Source of the DNA: Pseudomonas poae
Lineage (GTDB): Bacteria; Pseudomonadota; Gammaproteobacteria; Pseudomonadales; Pseudomonadaceae
Assembly: GCF_001439785.1 (NCBI RefSeq)
Contig: NZ_JYLI01000025.1
Coordinates: forward strand, 20,439 to 84,438
Direction of reading: 5' to 3'
DNA: 64,000 nt
Within the stretch, counting starts at the first letter, position 1, and each line of letters opens with the position of its first letter. The notes below the pieces were generated by a model. The model saw nothing but the letters and a program-made list of their open reading frames with translations, did not search any database and was not told where the DNA came from. A program made the position numbers and the translations under genes. This document shows positions 51,348-60,720 of this stretch, in pieces.

Positions 51348-53420
51348 TCAGGTTGAGATGGCTTCCGTGTCCTGACCCAGTTCCAGCATCAATCCGCTCA
51401 GGCGCTTGACCTTGCGCCGCACCGCTTCTTCGAACACACCGCCACGCGGTTCGATCAGGCTGAACCAGCGTTTGGCGCGGGTGATGCCGGTGTAGATCAG
51501 CTCTTTGGTGAGCACAGGGTTCAATGCATCGGGCAGGATCAGCGCGGTGTGGGTGAACTCGGAGCCCTGGGACTTGTGCACGGTCATGGCGTACACGGTT
51601 TCCACGTCGTTCAGACGGCTGGGCAGCACAAAGCGTACGCCGCCCTGGCCATCGTTGCGTGGGAAGGCCACGCGCAATACCTGCGGGCCGCCGTCACTTT
51701 CCGGCAGTTTCAGAGCGATGCCAATGTCGCCGTTCATCAAGCCAAGGCCGTAGTCGTTGCGCGTCATCAAGACCGGACGGCCTTCGTACCACTGCTCGTC
51801 GCCTTCGATCAGCTTCACTTTGCGCAAGGCGGCGGTGATGCGCAGGTTGAGGCCTTCCACACCCCACGGGCCCTTGCGCACGGCGCATAGCAGCTGAAAG
51901 GCATCGAAGGCTTGCAACAGTTGCTGCGCCCAGTGGGTCCAGGCGGGGTCGTCGCGCGGGGTGTCGAGCGGCGGGCGCGCAGACTGCAGCAGGTTCAGGT
52001 AGTAGCGATAGCCTTGGGCGCCGTCGCCCTGCCCGTCCAGCACCAGCCGCTCCAGAGCGTGGTCGTGCTCGCCCTTGAGGCTGACGCAGAACAGGTCGCT
52101 GTGGCTGCGCGCGGCCAACAATGCACGCGCCTGTTCGGCGTTTTGCTGGTTGACCCAGCGCGCCAGCTGGCCGATGCCGCTGCCTTCGCCGAAACGCCGC
52201 GAATAACGCAGCATCACCACTTGCTGCGCCAGCGGGTGGCTGGCGTCGAGGTCTTCCTGCAAGCCGCTGACACTGAGGTCTTCGCCGCTGACCGCTTGCA
52301 GCCACTGGCGCGTCTGCGGGCTGTACCAGCCGGCCTCGGCGTCGCGGCACAGGTCGCCCAGCACGGCGCCGGCCTCCACCGAGGCCAGTTGGTCCTTGTC
52401 ACCCAGCAGCACCAGCCGCGCGTGGGACGGCAGTGCGTCGAGCAGGTTGGCCATCATTTCCAGGTCGATCATCGAGGCTTCGTCCACCACCAGCACATCC
52501 AACGGCAGCGGGTTGCCCAGGTGATGACGAAAGTGCCGAGTGCCAGGACGACTACCGAGCAAGCGGTGAACGGTGGTGACCTGGGTCGGGATCTTGTCCT
52601 TCACGCCCTGGGGCACGTTGAGCGACAGCACTTGCTGGCTGATGGATTCGGTCAGGCGCGCGGCGGCCTTGCCGGTGGGCGCGGCCAGGCGGATGCGCAA
52701 CGGGCTGCCGGCCTCCACGGCGGGCGCCTGCAACAGCGCGAGCAGGCGCACCACGGTGGTGGTCTTGCCAGTGCCGGGGCCGCCGGTGACGATGCTGAAC
52801 GCACCGCGTGTGGCCAGGGCACAGGCGAGTTTCTGCCAGTCGATCACGCCATCCGGCGGGGCTTGCTCGAACAGGCCATTCAAGCGCTGGGGCAAGTCGG
52901 CCGAGACGGTTTCTTGCGTGACCAGGCGCAGGCGCAACGCGGTATCGATGCGCCGCTCATAGGCCCAGTAACGGCGCAGGTACAGGCGTTTGCCGGCCAA
53001 CACCAACGGCCGGCTGTGGGCAGACTCGTGGTCATCGCCGGCCAATGCGACCAAAGGACTGGCCGCCAGGGCCTGGCACCAATGGGCACCGTCGAGGCCG
53101 CCGAGCAGTTGTGATGGCAGCAGCATGGCGCCGGTTTGCAGGTCGCCTTCGGGTGGCAACGACAGGGCGAAATCCGGTGCCTTGAGGGTTTCGAACAGGT
53201 CCAGGCACACATGGCCGTGACCCAACTGGTGACTGGTCAAGGCCGCGGCCAGCAACACGAGGGGGTCGGCGCGTGGGTCGAGCTCATTGAGGAAGCCAAC
53301 GAAGGCCTTGTCCAGCGCACGCAGCCAGCCGCGCTCGACCCAACGGTCGAGCAGTTGCAGCAGGTCGGCGGCGCGGCTCAGGGGTGCCAGTTCCTCCAGC
53401 GGTAGCGGCGACAGGCTCAT
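51348..53420 (-). CDS. recD: Exodeoxyribonuclease V subunit alpha (RecD)
   Basis: A 690-residue SF1B helicase, the 5'-3' motor of RecBCD. Walker A GGPGTGKT lies at about 213-220, then DEASMIDLEMMANLLDALP (motif II), and TVHKSQGSEFTHTALILP (motif V) near the end. The ATG at 53420 overlaps the recB stop by four bases (ATGA), fixing the start; an upstream in-frame start exists but gives no better ribosome site. Last gene of recC-recB-recD. Confidence 0.95.
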   Translation of the reverse strand: MSLSPLPLEELAPLSRAADLLQLLDRWVERGWLRALDKAFVGFLNELDPRADPLVLLAAALTSHQLGHGHVCLDLFETLKAPDFALSLPPEGDLQTGAMLLPSQLLGGLDGAHWCQALAASPLVALAGDDHESAHSRPLVLAGKRLYLRRYWAYERRIDTALRLRLVTQETVSADLPQRLNGLFEQAPPDGVIDWQKLACALATRGAFSIVTGGPGTGKTTTVVRLLALLQAPAVEAGSPLRIRLAAPTGKAAARLTESISQQVLSLNVPQGVKDKIPTQVTTVHRLLGSRPGTRHFRHHLGNPLPLDVLVVDEASMIDLEMMANLLDALPSHARLVLLGDKDQLASVEAGAVLGDLCRDAEAGWYSPQTRQWLQAVSGEDLSVSGLQEDLDASHPLAQQVVMLRYSRRFGEGSGIGQLARWVNQQNAEQARALLAARSHSDLFCVSLKGEHDHALERLVLDGQGDGAQGYRYYLNLLQSARPPLDTPRDDPAWTHWAQQLLQAFDAFQLLCAVRKGPWGVEGLNLRITAALRKVKLIEGDEQWYEGRPVLMTRNDYGLGLMNGDIGIALKLPESDGGPQVLRVAFPRNDGQGGVRFVLPSRLNDVETVYAMTVHKSQGSEFTHTALILPDALNPVLTKELIYTGITRAKRWFSLIEPRGGVFEEAVRRKVKRLSGLMLELGQDTEAIST

Positions 53421-56400
53421 AACAGCACTCCTTGTTCCCAAGCGGGTTCAGCCTTGGGCGGTATCGATTTGCCCTGGAACAGCAGGTCCAGGCCCTCGAT
53501 CAGCTCACGCGGTGGCCGGGTGAAATACGCGCCCTGGCTGGCGGCCTGGGTGCCCCGCAGGAACAGGTACAGGGCACCACCGACATGCCGGTCGTAATCG
53601 TAATCGGGCAAACGGGCCTTAAGCTGGCGGTGCAAGGCCAGCAGGTAAAGGACGTATTGCAGGTCATACCGATGCTCAAGGATCGAGTGCTCCATGGCCT
53701 CGACGGTGTAGGCCGAATCGTCAGGGCCTAGCCAGTTGGATTTGTAGTCGGCCACGTAGTAGCGGCCCTCGTGTTCGAACGTGAGGTCGATAAAGCCTTT
53801 GAACATGCCATTGAGCAACACCGGTTCGGCAGCCACGCGGGACACGCCGTGGTGGGTGTGCTGACACACCAGCCTGTCGAGGGCGAGCACGTCGACCTTG
53901 TGGCTGGCGAACCAGAATTCCATTTCGATCTGGTAGTGCTGCAGGCCGCTGAGCATGACCTGATCGTTGTCCAGGGGCAGCGGCGTTTGCAACAAGTGGC
54001 CCAACCAGGCGCTGAGGGTGACGATCCAGCCTTCCCAGTTGCGGCGGTTACAACGCGCACCGACGGCTTTTTCGAGCGCCTGCGGGGTTACGTCAAAGCC
54101 TTCTTCACCGGCCCACTCGAGTAAACCGTGAAGGAAGGTCCCTGGGTTGGGCCCCCGTGGAAAACGGTGAATATCGCCGCCGGACGCGGCCACCTCGCGT
54201 GGGGCGTCGGGGTCGAGACGTTCGTCATCGAACAGCTTCTGGGCCTGGGGGCTCTCTGGCGCCTCCAGGGGAGCGGCGCTCATGCTGTCGCCAATGCGCA
54301 GAGCACTGTAAGACGCGATCCACCAGTTTTCCGCCGCCTTGCGCGTGGGCAGCAACGGCGCCAGCAAGGTGGCCTGGTTGCGCGGCGGGTGGAAGACATT
54401 GTCCCGTGGGTCCGGCACCTCGGTGTAGTGCACCGCCGGGCAGCCTTGCGCCAGGTCCAGCAACCAGCGCGCCAGCCCGGCGGACTCGCTCAGCGCGGCC
54501 CCCGCACCGAGCAAATAGCCGAGCGCCGACAGGTGCAGCACCGAGCTGCTGGTGTTGCCGCGCTTGAGGTCGGCGATGCCCAGCCAGCAAGCATGTTTGG
54601 CGCGGGTGAGGGCCACGTAGAGCAGGCGCAGGTCTTCGGCCAGGCGCTCGTCGTCGGCCTGGGCGATCAGCTCGGCGGTGGGACGCAGGCTGACCTGGGA
54701 TCGACCCTGTTCATCGTGGTAATGCAGCGGCAAGCGGCTGCCATCCACCGGTTTGGCCGAGCAGATGAACGGCAGGAACACCAGGTTATATTCCAGGCCC
54801 TTGGACTTGTGGATGGTCACCACCTTGACCAGTTGCTCGTCGCTTTCCAGGCGCAGGATCTGCTCTTCACCGGCCTGACCGGACAGCGCCAGGTGTTCGG
54901 CCAGGTGACGGATCAGGGCCTGCTCGCCATCGAGTTCCGAGGCGGCCTGTTGCAGCAACTCGCTCAGGTGCAACAGGTTGGTCAGCACCCGTTCGCCGTC
55001 GCTGCGCGCGATCAGGGTTTGCGGCAATTTGAAATCGTGCAGCAAGCGACGCAGCATCGGCAGCACGCCCTGATTGCGCCAGATCGCGCGGTAGCCACGA
55101 AACTGCATCACGCGGGTTTCCCACGCCAGTTCGTCCTGATTCAGACGCTCCAGTTCCGCCAGCGACAGGTTCAAGGTGACGCAGGCCAGGGCGGCGCGCA
55201 GGGGGCGCTCGACGTCAGGCTCGGCGCAGGCTTTGAGCCAGGCCAGCAGGTCGTGGGCTTCCTGGGCGGCGAACACTGAATCCTTATCGGACAGGTACAC
55301 ACTGCGCACGCCACGGGCGGCCAACTCGGCGCGCACGGCTTGGGCTTCCTTGCCGTCGCGCACCAGGATGGCGATGTCTGACGGCAGCACGCCGTCGAAG
55401 CGGCCATCCTGGTGCCGGAACCCTGCGGTGCCTTGCTGCCCGCCGTTGAGCAGCTCGACAATCTGTGTCGCGCAGACAGCGGCGAGATGCTTGCGATAGA
55501 TGACGTTGGAAATCGGCTGATCGGTGGGCAGGTGCCAGAGGTTCAGCGCCGGCAGCGTCTGACCATCGACCTGCATCTGTTCCTTGCGACCCTGGGCCAG
55601 CACCGCGTGGAACGGCACCGGGTTGTCGCCGTTGGACTCACGGAACAGAAACGCGCCACGGCCTGTTTCGGCACGCTGGAACACATGGTTTACCGCCTCG
55701 ACCATGGCATGGCTGGAACGGAAGTTGGTGCCCAGCGTGTGGTGACGGCCGAGGGTGGATTTACGCGCGCGCAGGTAGGTGTAGATGTCGGCGCCCCGGA
55801 ACGCGTAGATCGCCTGCTTGGGGTCGCCGATCAGGAACAGGCCGCTGTCGAGGTGGTTTTCTTCGATGCGGTAGATGCTGTCGAAGATGCTGTACTGCAC
55901 CGGGTCGGTGTCCTGGAATTCGTCGATCAGCGCCACGGGGAACTGTTCGCGAATCAAACTGGCCAGACGCTCGCCACCTTCGGCTTGCAGGGCAGCGTTG
56001 AGGCGGATGAGCATGTCGTCAAAGCCCATTTCGGCGCGACGGCGTTTTTCTTCTTCAAACCGTTTGCCGACCCATCCGGCGGCGTGTTGCAGCACGGCGG
56101 CATCGGGGCTCGGCAAGGCGTCAAGAAGGGCTTTGAGGTCGGCCATGGCCTCAATGCCGGGGTGCTGCGGCGGCTCGCCTTTCCAGGCTTCAGCCATGCC
56201 GTCCGGAGTGAGCCGCGTGAAACCGGTGCCGATGTCCAACTGTTCCAGGCTCTCGTCGGCGGCCCAGGCGCTGATTTTTTCGAACCACGGTTCGAAATAA
56301 CGGGCCTGCATCTTGCGGCCATCAACCGCTTTGGCGGCGACGGCTTGCAGGCAGATCTCACGCAATTCCGTTGCCCATTGTTGCCAGGGCGCCTTGAGGT

Positions 56401-57091
56401 GAATCAGCGCTTCACGGCGCTCCTGCAGGCAGGCGTTGATCAGCTCGGCGGGTTCGCGGGTGTCGTCGGCCGGCCGTTCGCTGCCGAACAGCGCGCGCAC
56501 CCGTGGCATCAGGGCAGCCGGGCCGCCCCAGTGGGTGCGCACCCAGTTGAGCGCGTCGTCGTGCATGGGGTAGCAGAACAGCCGCCAGTAATCGCGCAGC
56601 ACCTCGCCCAGCAGATCGCTGTGGTCGGTTTCCAGGGTCTGGGTGAACAGGCTGCCGCTGTCGAAGGCGTGTTCGCGCAGCATACGCTGGCACCAGCTGT
56701 GGATGGTCGAGACCGCCGCTTCGTCCATCCATTGCGCGGCGATGTCCAGGCGATTGGCGCAGGCAGGCCATAGCTCGGGCGGGTATTCGTCGCGCAAGTC
56801 GGCGATCAGGGCGTCCGGTTGTTCGATCTCGGTACGGAAGAAACGCGCAGCTTCGGCCAGGCGGATGCGGATACGCTCACGCAGCTCCTTGGTGGCGGCG
56901 TCGGTGAAGGTCACCACGAGAATTTGCGGCGGCAGCAATTCGTGACCGAAACCGGACGTTTCGCCACCGTGGCCGAGCACCAGGCGCAGGTAAAGGGCCG
57001 AGATGGTGAAGGTCTTGCCGGTGCCGGCGCTGGCTTCGATCAGTTGGCTGCCTTTGAGCGGGAACGCCAGGGCCAGGGGTTTACGGGTCAT
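53417..57091 (-). CDS. recB: Exodeoxyribonuclease V subunit beta (RecB)
   Basis: A 1224-residue SF1A helicase-nuclease. EASAGTGKTFT (19-29) is the Walker A motif, IDEFQDTDPVQYSIFD motif II, and VVTIHKSKGLEYNLVFLPF motif V. The C-terminal nuclease has GFIDLTFEHEGRYYVADYKSN, with the metal ligands D1115 and K1117 (DYK). It processes double-strand ends, stops at Chi and loads RecA. Overlaps recC and recD by four bases at each end. Confidence 0.97.
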   Translation of the reverse strand: MTRKPLALAFPLKGSQLIEASAGTGKTFTISALYLRLVLGHGGETSGFGHELLPPQILVVTFTDAATKELRERIRIRLAEAARFFRTEIEQPDALIADLRDEYPPELWPACANRLDIAAQWMDEAAVSTIHSWCQRMLREHAFDSGSLFTQTLETDHSDLLGEVLRDYWRLFCYPMHDDALNWVRTHWGGPAALMPRVRALFGSERPADDTREPAELINACLQERREALIHLKAPWQQWATELREICLQAVAAKAVDGRKMQARYFEPWFEKISAWAADESLEQLDIGTGFTRLTPDGMAEAWKGEPPQHPGIEAMADLKALLDALPSPDAAVLQHAAGWVGKRFEEEKRRRAEMGFDDMLIRLNAALQAEGGERLASLIREQFPVALIDEFQDTDPVQYSIFDSIYRIEENHLDSGLFLIGDPKQAIYAFRGADIYTYLRARKSTLGRHHTLGTNFRSSHAMVEAVNHVFQRAETGRGAFLFRESNGDNPVPFHAVLAQGRKEQMQVDGQTLPALNLWHLPTDQPISNVIYRKHLAAVCATQIVELLNGGQQGTAGFRHQDGRFDGVLPSDIAILVRDGKEAQAVRAELAARGVRSVYLSDKDSVFAAQEAHDLLAWLKACAEPDVERPLRAALACVTLNLSLAELERLNQDELAWETRVMQFRGYRAIWRNQGVLPMLRRLLHDFKLPQTLIARSDGERVLTNLLHLSELLQQAASELDGEQALIRHLAEHLALSGQAGEEQILRLESDEQLVKVVTIHKSKGLEYNLVFLPFICSAKPVDGSRLPLHYHDEQGRSQVSLRPTAELIAQADDERLAEDLRLLYVALTRAKHACWLGIADLKRGNTSSSVLHLSALGYLLGAGAALSESAGLARWLLDLAQGCPAVHYTEVPDPRDNVFHPPRNQATLLAPLLPTRKAAENWWIASYSALRIGDSMSAAPLEAPESPQAQKLFDDERLDPDAPREVAASGGDIHRFPRGPNPGTFLHGLLEWAGEEGFDVTPQALEKAVGARCNRRNWEGWIVTLSAWLGHLLQTPLPLDNDQVMLSGLQHYQIEMEFWFASHKVDVLALDRLVCQHTHHGVSRVAAEPVLLNGMFKGFIDLTFEHEGRYYVADYKSNWLGPDDSAYTVEAMEHSILEHRYDLQYVLYLLALHRQLKARLPDYDYDRHVGGALYLFLRGTQAASQGAYFTRPPRELIEGLDLLFQGKSIPPKAEPAWEQGVLL

Positions 57092-60000
57092 GCGCCGGCC
57101 TCTTCGCCAGTGAGTGATCGCCAGGGCGCAGTGATCAGCGGGCGATACAGGGTTTCGGCCCAGCCTTCGAACTCTTCGCTGGCGGTGAGCGCGGCGTAGT
57201 CGGGGAATTGCCGGGTGAGCGCCGGCGTTTCACGACGCTCGCCGTCGGTGGTGATGCCATCGCCTTCGTAGGCTTTGCTGGCGGCCGCCTGCGCCTTGGC
57301 CGGGTCGGTTTGGCCCAGCCAGGCAAACGCGGTTTTAACGGCAACCGGCAGTGGCTTGCTCATGCCAGTGTGCCAGGCCAGCAGCAGGTCGTTGAGCAAG
57401 CCTTGCGCGGTGGCTTTTTCCAGCGGGGCCAGCAGCAAGGTGTCGTCGCTGGCGACCAGGCCGGTGCTCAATGGCAGGCCACAGGCGCAGGCCACCAGAT
57501 GATTGACCCAGGGCCGAATCAGGCGGTGCCACTTGCGTGTCTTGAGCGAGCCAATGCTGTTGGGGATGGTGGTGACGCTCAGTAACCCGCCATCGCTGCG
57601 CCGATGCAGGCCGCTGATCCAGCCGTCCAGTTGAATGCCCTGGTAGTCGACGCTGATGGGTTCCGCGCCGGTATGGGGGGTGGGCCAGAGTGCCAGCAAT
57701 TGCTGATAGCGCTGCAGCAAGTCGGGCAACGGTTCGATCAACTCGTTGCGCAGGCATTCGCCGAAACCGACCATGGGCAGCAGGCCGCTGCCTTGCAAGC
57801 GCAGGGCCTGGGCGTTGAGGGCCTGGTCGAGCTGATCGGGTCGGGTCAGGGCGGCGTTGAGCAAACTGTCGCTCAGGCTGTAGCGCTGCAGGGCGTCGAG
57901 CACGAAGGGTTCTTCGTCCGCCAGCGGTACTTCGGCAGCTTCGAAGAACACTTTCAGACGCTGGCTGAAGAAATGTTTGACTGGGTTGCGCAAAAAATCC
58001 TGCAATTGGCCAAGGCTCAGGGGTTCTTCCTGCTGATGCGGTGCGAGTGCGCCTGCGATGGGGATTGCATCGGTCGACTGGTGCAGCATCTGCCATTCGC
58101 GGGCGTAACTGAACAGCGCGTCGCCTTCGTGGAAGTAGCGGGCGCTGAACGGTTGGAGCGGATGTTCCTGGGTCATGGCCTCCAGCAATGGAGCGTCCTG
58201 GATGTTGTGCCAGCCGCTGGCGATATGGTCGCGCAACTGGCCGATCAGCACCGAGGCCGGCCGGTCGCTGTTGTCGCGAATGCTGCGGCCGACCCAGCTG
58301 ATATAGAGCTGGTCGCGGGCCGAGAGCAGGGCTTCGAGCAGCAGGTAGCGGTCGTCTTCGCGGCGTGAACGGTCGCCGGGGCGGTAGTCGCTGCCCATCA
58401 GGTCGAAATCCAGCGGCGGTTGCGCGCGCGGGTAGTCGCCATCGTTCATGCCGAGCAGGCAGACCAGCTTGAAGGGGATGGCGCGCATGGGCATCAGGGT
58501 GCAGAAATTGACGGCCCCGGCCAGGAAGCGCTGGGACAGCCGGCCTTGGTCCAGGCCAGCCAGCCAGGCTTCGCGCACCACGGTGAGCGGTAACTCGTCC
58601 TGCAGGCCGACGGACTCACAGGTTTCCAGCCAGGTTTCTCTCAGTTGTTCGAGTTGGCCGAGCAGGTAGTCGTCATGTTCGCTGCTGGCCAGGAAGAAGC
58701 GCTGCATCAGGCGCTGCAGGCGCTCGCCCCATACCCTCGGTGCCGCGGGCTGCGACAGAGCTTGATGGGCGTCATTGAGCGCGTCGAGCAGGGCCACCAG
58801 CGGGCCGATCAGGGCGGCATCGAGGCCGCCGATTTCGTCGTAGGGTTCAATGCCATCACAGGCCATACCCGTGCCGACCGCGTAGCCGAGCAGCATGCGA
58901 CGCAGGCCGAATCGCCAACTGTTCTGCTCCAGCGCTGGCGGCAGGCCCAGGCCAGCGCGCTGTTCGGCGTTCAAGCCCCAGCGGATACCGGCGCCTTCGA
59001 TCCAGCGATGCAGGGTGGGCAGGTCGCGCTCTTTGATGGCGAACCGCTCGCGCAGGGCCGGCACGTCGAGCAGGTCGAGGATTTCACTGACGGGGAAGCG
59101 GCTGTCGGGCAGTTTGAGCAGGTGCTCGACCGCGATCAGCAATGGATCGCGGCCGCGCTGGCCCTGGTCGGTGAGGGTGAAGGGAATGAAGCGTGGATCG
59201 CTGCGTTCGAGTTGGCCGAACACCGCGCGAATATGCGGCGCGTAGCTGTCGACGTCGGGGACCATGACGATGATGTCCCGAGGGCGCAGCGTGGGATCGG
59301 CACTGAAGCGCTGGAGCAGTTGATCGTGGAGGATTTCGACTTCGCGTTGCGCGCTGTGGGCGATGTGGAAGCGGATGGAGGTATCGCGCTGCAAATCGAC
59401 CGCGGGCCACTTTTCGCGGGTTTCATTCAAGGGGCGCAGTTCGAGGATGTCGTCCTGGAGCTGGTTGAGCAGCGTGGTGGGCTCGCTCTCGCTGAACAAG
59501 TCGATGCGACCGTCACGGAACGCGGCGCGGTAGCTGTTGGGGTCGTCGTAACTGTCCAACAGGCTGATGTAGTCGCGCCCCTGTTTACCCCAGGCGGCGA
59601 GCAGCGGATGTGCGTGCTGGTGCAGGGTTTGCGGGTCGAGGGTGACGGGCATGCCGGCCTTGCGCGCCTGGCGTTTGTACTCGTTGCGCAGCAGGTCCTT
59701 GTCGGCAACGATGTCGGACCAATGATGGCGGCAAGGGTTGTGCACGCAGAGCAGCACCTGGCTGAACCGGGCCAAGCCGGCGAGGGCTTCGAGCGCCTGG
59801 GCGGGCAGTGATGAAATGCCGAAGACGATCACTCGGGAGGGCAGGCCTTTGGGCGCGTGCTCCAGGGTATTGATGCGCTCGATAAAGCGCTGATGCACGC
59901 CGGCGCGGCTTTGGGCCATGCCCTCCTCTCCCACATCCAGCAGCAGCGCGCGCCATAATTCGGCTTGCCAGCAGTTGGCGGGATTGAGCGGTTTGGACTC

Positions 60001-60537
60001 GCCTCGACCATTGCGTAATTGATGACGGCCGGCGGCCCAGTCTTCCAGCCAATCGGCGCGGTAGACCTGATACTGGTCGAACAGGTCAGCCAGGCGTTCG
60101 GCAAGTTGATAGCGTTTGCGCAGGTCGGTGTCTGCGGTCAAAAAACGCTGCAGCGGCTCGAAGTGTGGTTGGTCAATCAGCTCCGGCAGCAGGCGCATCA
60201 GGCGCCAGGTCAGGGGGGCTTTATCGAGCAGGGATTTGGCCGGGATTTCGTCGCGGCCCAGCACCATGCGATAGAGCTGCCACATGAAGCTGCCGGGCAG
60301 TTGAACGTCGATGGCGGCGGCGATACCGCAGCCCCCCATGTCGTCATCCTGTGGATCTTCAGCCAGGGCCAGCTTGAGCCATTGGGCGATACCGTTGCTT
60401 TGCACCAGCGCGATTTCGTTTTCCAGGGGCGCCAAGGGGTAACGGCGCATCCAACTGACCACCAGGCTGCGCAGCTCATCCAGGCGGTTGCCGTGAACCA
60501 CCATGAACCCAGCGCTGAGGGACGTCGCATCCGGCAT
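57088..60537 (-). CDS. recC: Exodeoxyribonuclease V subunit gamma (RecC)
   Basis: A 1149-residue subunit that splits the DNA strands and scans for Chi. It opens MVVHGNRLDELRSLVVSWM after an 11-residue lead and has NEIALVQSNGIAQWLKLALAE, VIVFGISSLPAQALEAL and PMRAIPFKLVCLLGMNDGDYPR, RecC signatures. As in other RecC proteins the helicase folds lack Walker motifs. The stop overlaps the recB ATG by four bases. First gene of the operon. Confidence 0.96.
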   Translation of the reverse strand: MPDATSLSAGFMVVHGNRLDELRSLVVSWMRRYPLAPLENEIALVQSNGIAQWLKLALAEDPQDDDMGGCGIAAAIDVQLPGSFMWQLYRMVLGRDEIPAKSLLDKAPLTWRLMRLLPELIDQPHFEPLQRFLTADTDLRKRYQLAERLADLFDQYQVYRADWLEDWAAGRHQLRNGRGESKPLNPANCWQAELWRALLLDVGEEGMAQSRAGVHQRFIERINTLEHAPKGLPSRVIVFGISSLPAQALEALAGLARFSQVLLCVHNPCRHHWSDIVADKDLLRNEYKRQARKAGMPVTLDPQTLHQHAHPLLAAWGKQGRDYISLLDSYDDPNSYRAAFRDGRIDLFSESEPTTLLNQLQDDILELRPLNETREKWPAVDLQRDTSIRFHIAHSAQREVEILHDQLLQRFSADPTLRPRDIIVMVPDVDSYAPHIRAVFGQLERSDPRFIPFTLTDQGQRGRDPLLIAVEHLLKLPDSRFPVSEILDLLDVPALRERFAIKERDLPTLHRWIEGAGIRWGLNAEQRAGLGLPPALEQNSWRFGLRRMLLGYAVGTGMACDGIEPYDEIGGLDAALIGPLVALLDALNDAHQALSQPAAPRVWGERLQRLMQRFFLASSEHDDYLLGQLEQLRETWLETCESVGLQDELPLTVVREAWLAGLDQGRLSQRFLAGAVNFCTLMPMRAIPFKLVCLLGMNDGDYPRAQPPLDFDLMGSDYRPGDRSRREDDRYLLLEALLSARDQLYISWVGRSIRDNSDRPASVLIGQLRDHIASGWHNIQDAPLLEAMTQEHPLQPFSARYFHEGDALFSYAREWQMLHQSTDAIPIAGALAPHQQEEPLSLGQLQDFLRNPVKHFFSQRLKVFFEAAEVPLADEEPFVLDALQRYSLSDSLLNAALTRPDQLDQALNAQALRLQGSGLLPMVGFGECLRNELIEPLPDLLQRYQQLLALWPTPHTGAEPISVDYQGIQLDGWISGLHRRSDGGLLSVTTIPNSIGSLKTRKWHRLIRPWVNHLVACACGLPLSTGLVASDDTLLLAPLEKATAQGLLNDLLLAWHTGMSKPLPVAVKTAFAWLGQTDPAKAQAAASKAYEGDGITTDGERRETPALTRQFPDYAALTASEEFEGWAETLYRPLITAPWRSLTGEEAGA

Positions 60538-60720
60538 AACGGCTTCCTTGGGAAAAGCACAATCGAGGGGTGCGACTTTAGCACTGTGGACCGTTATTGG
60601 CGGGCTTGAGATGGTTTATGCCCGTTGAACCGCCACAAATGTGTCACTGCGCATACATGGGAGTGTAAAACCTGCTTGCTAGGGTCGGCGCCTTATCCAG
60701 ATAGAGTGAAGGCGAAGGCT

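Noticed and set aside
54128..56773. Long plus-strand frames opposite recB
   Set aside because: Antisense shadows of recB; no start site or recognisable domain.
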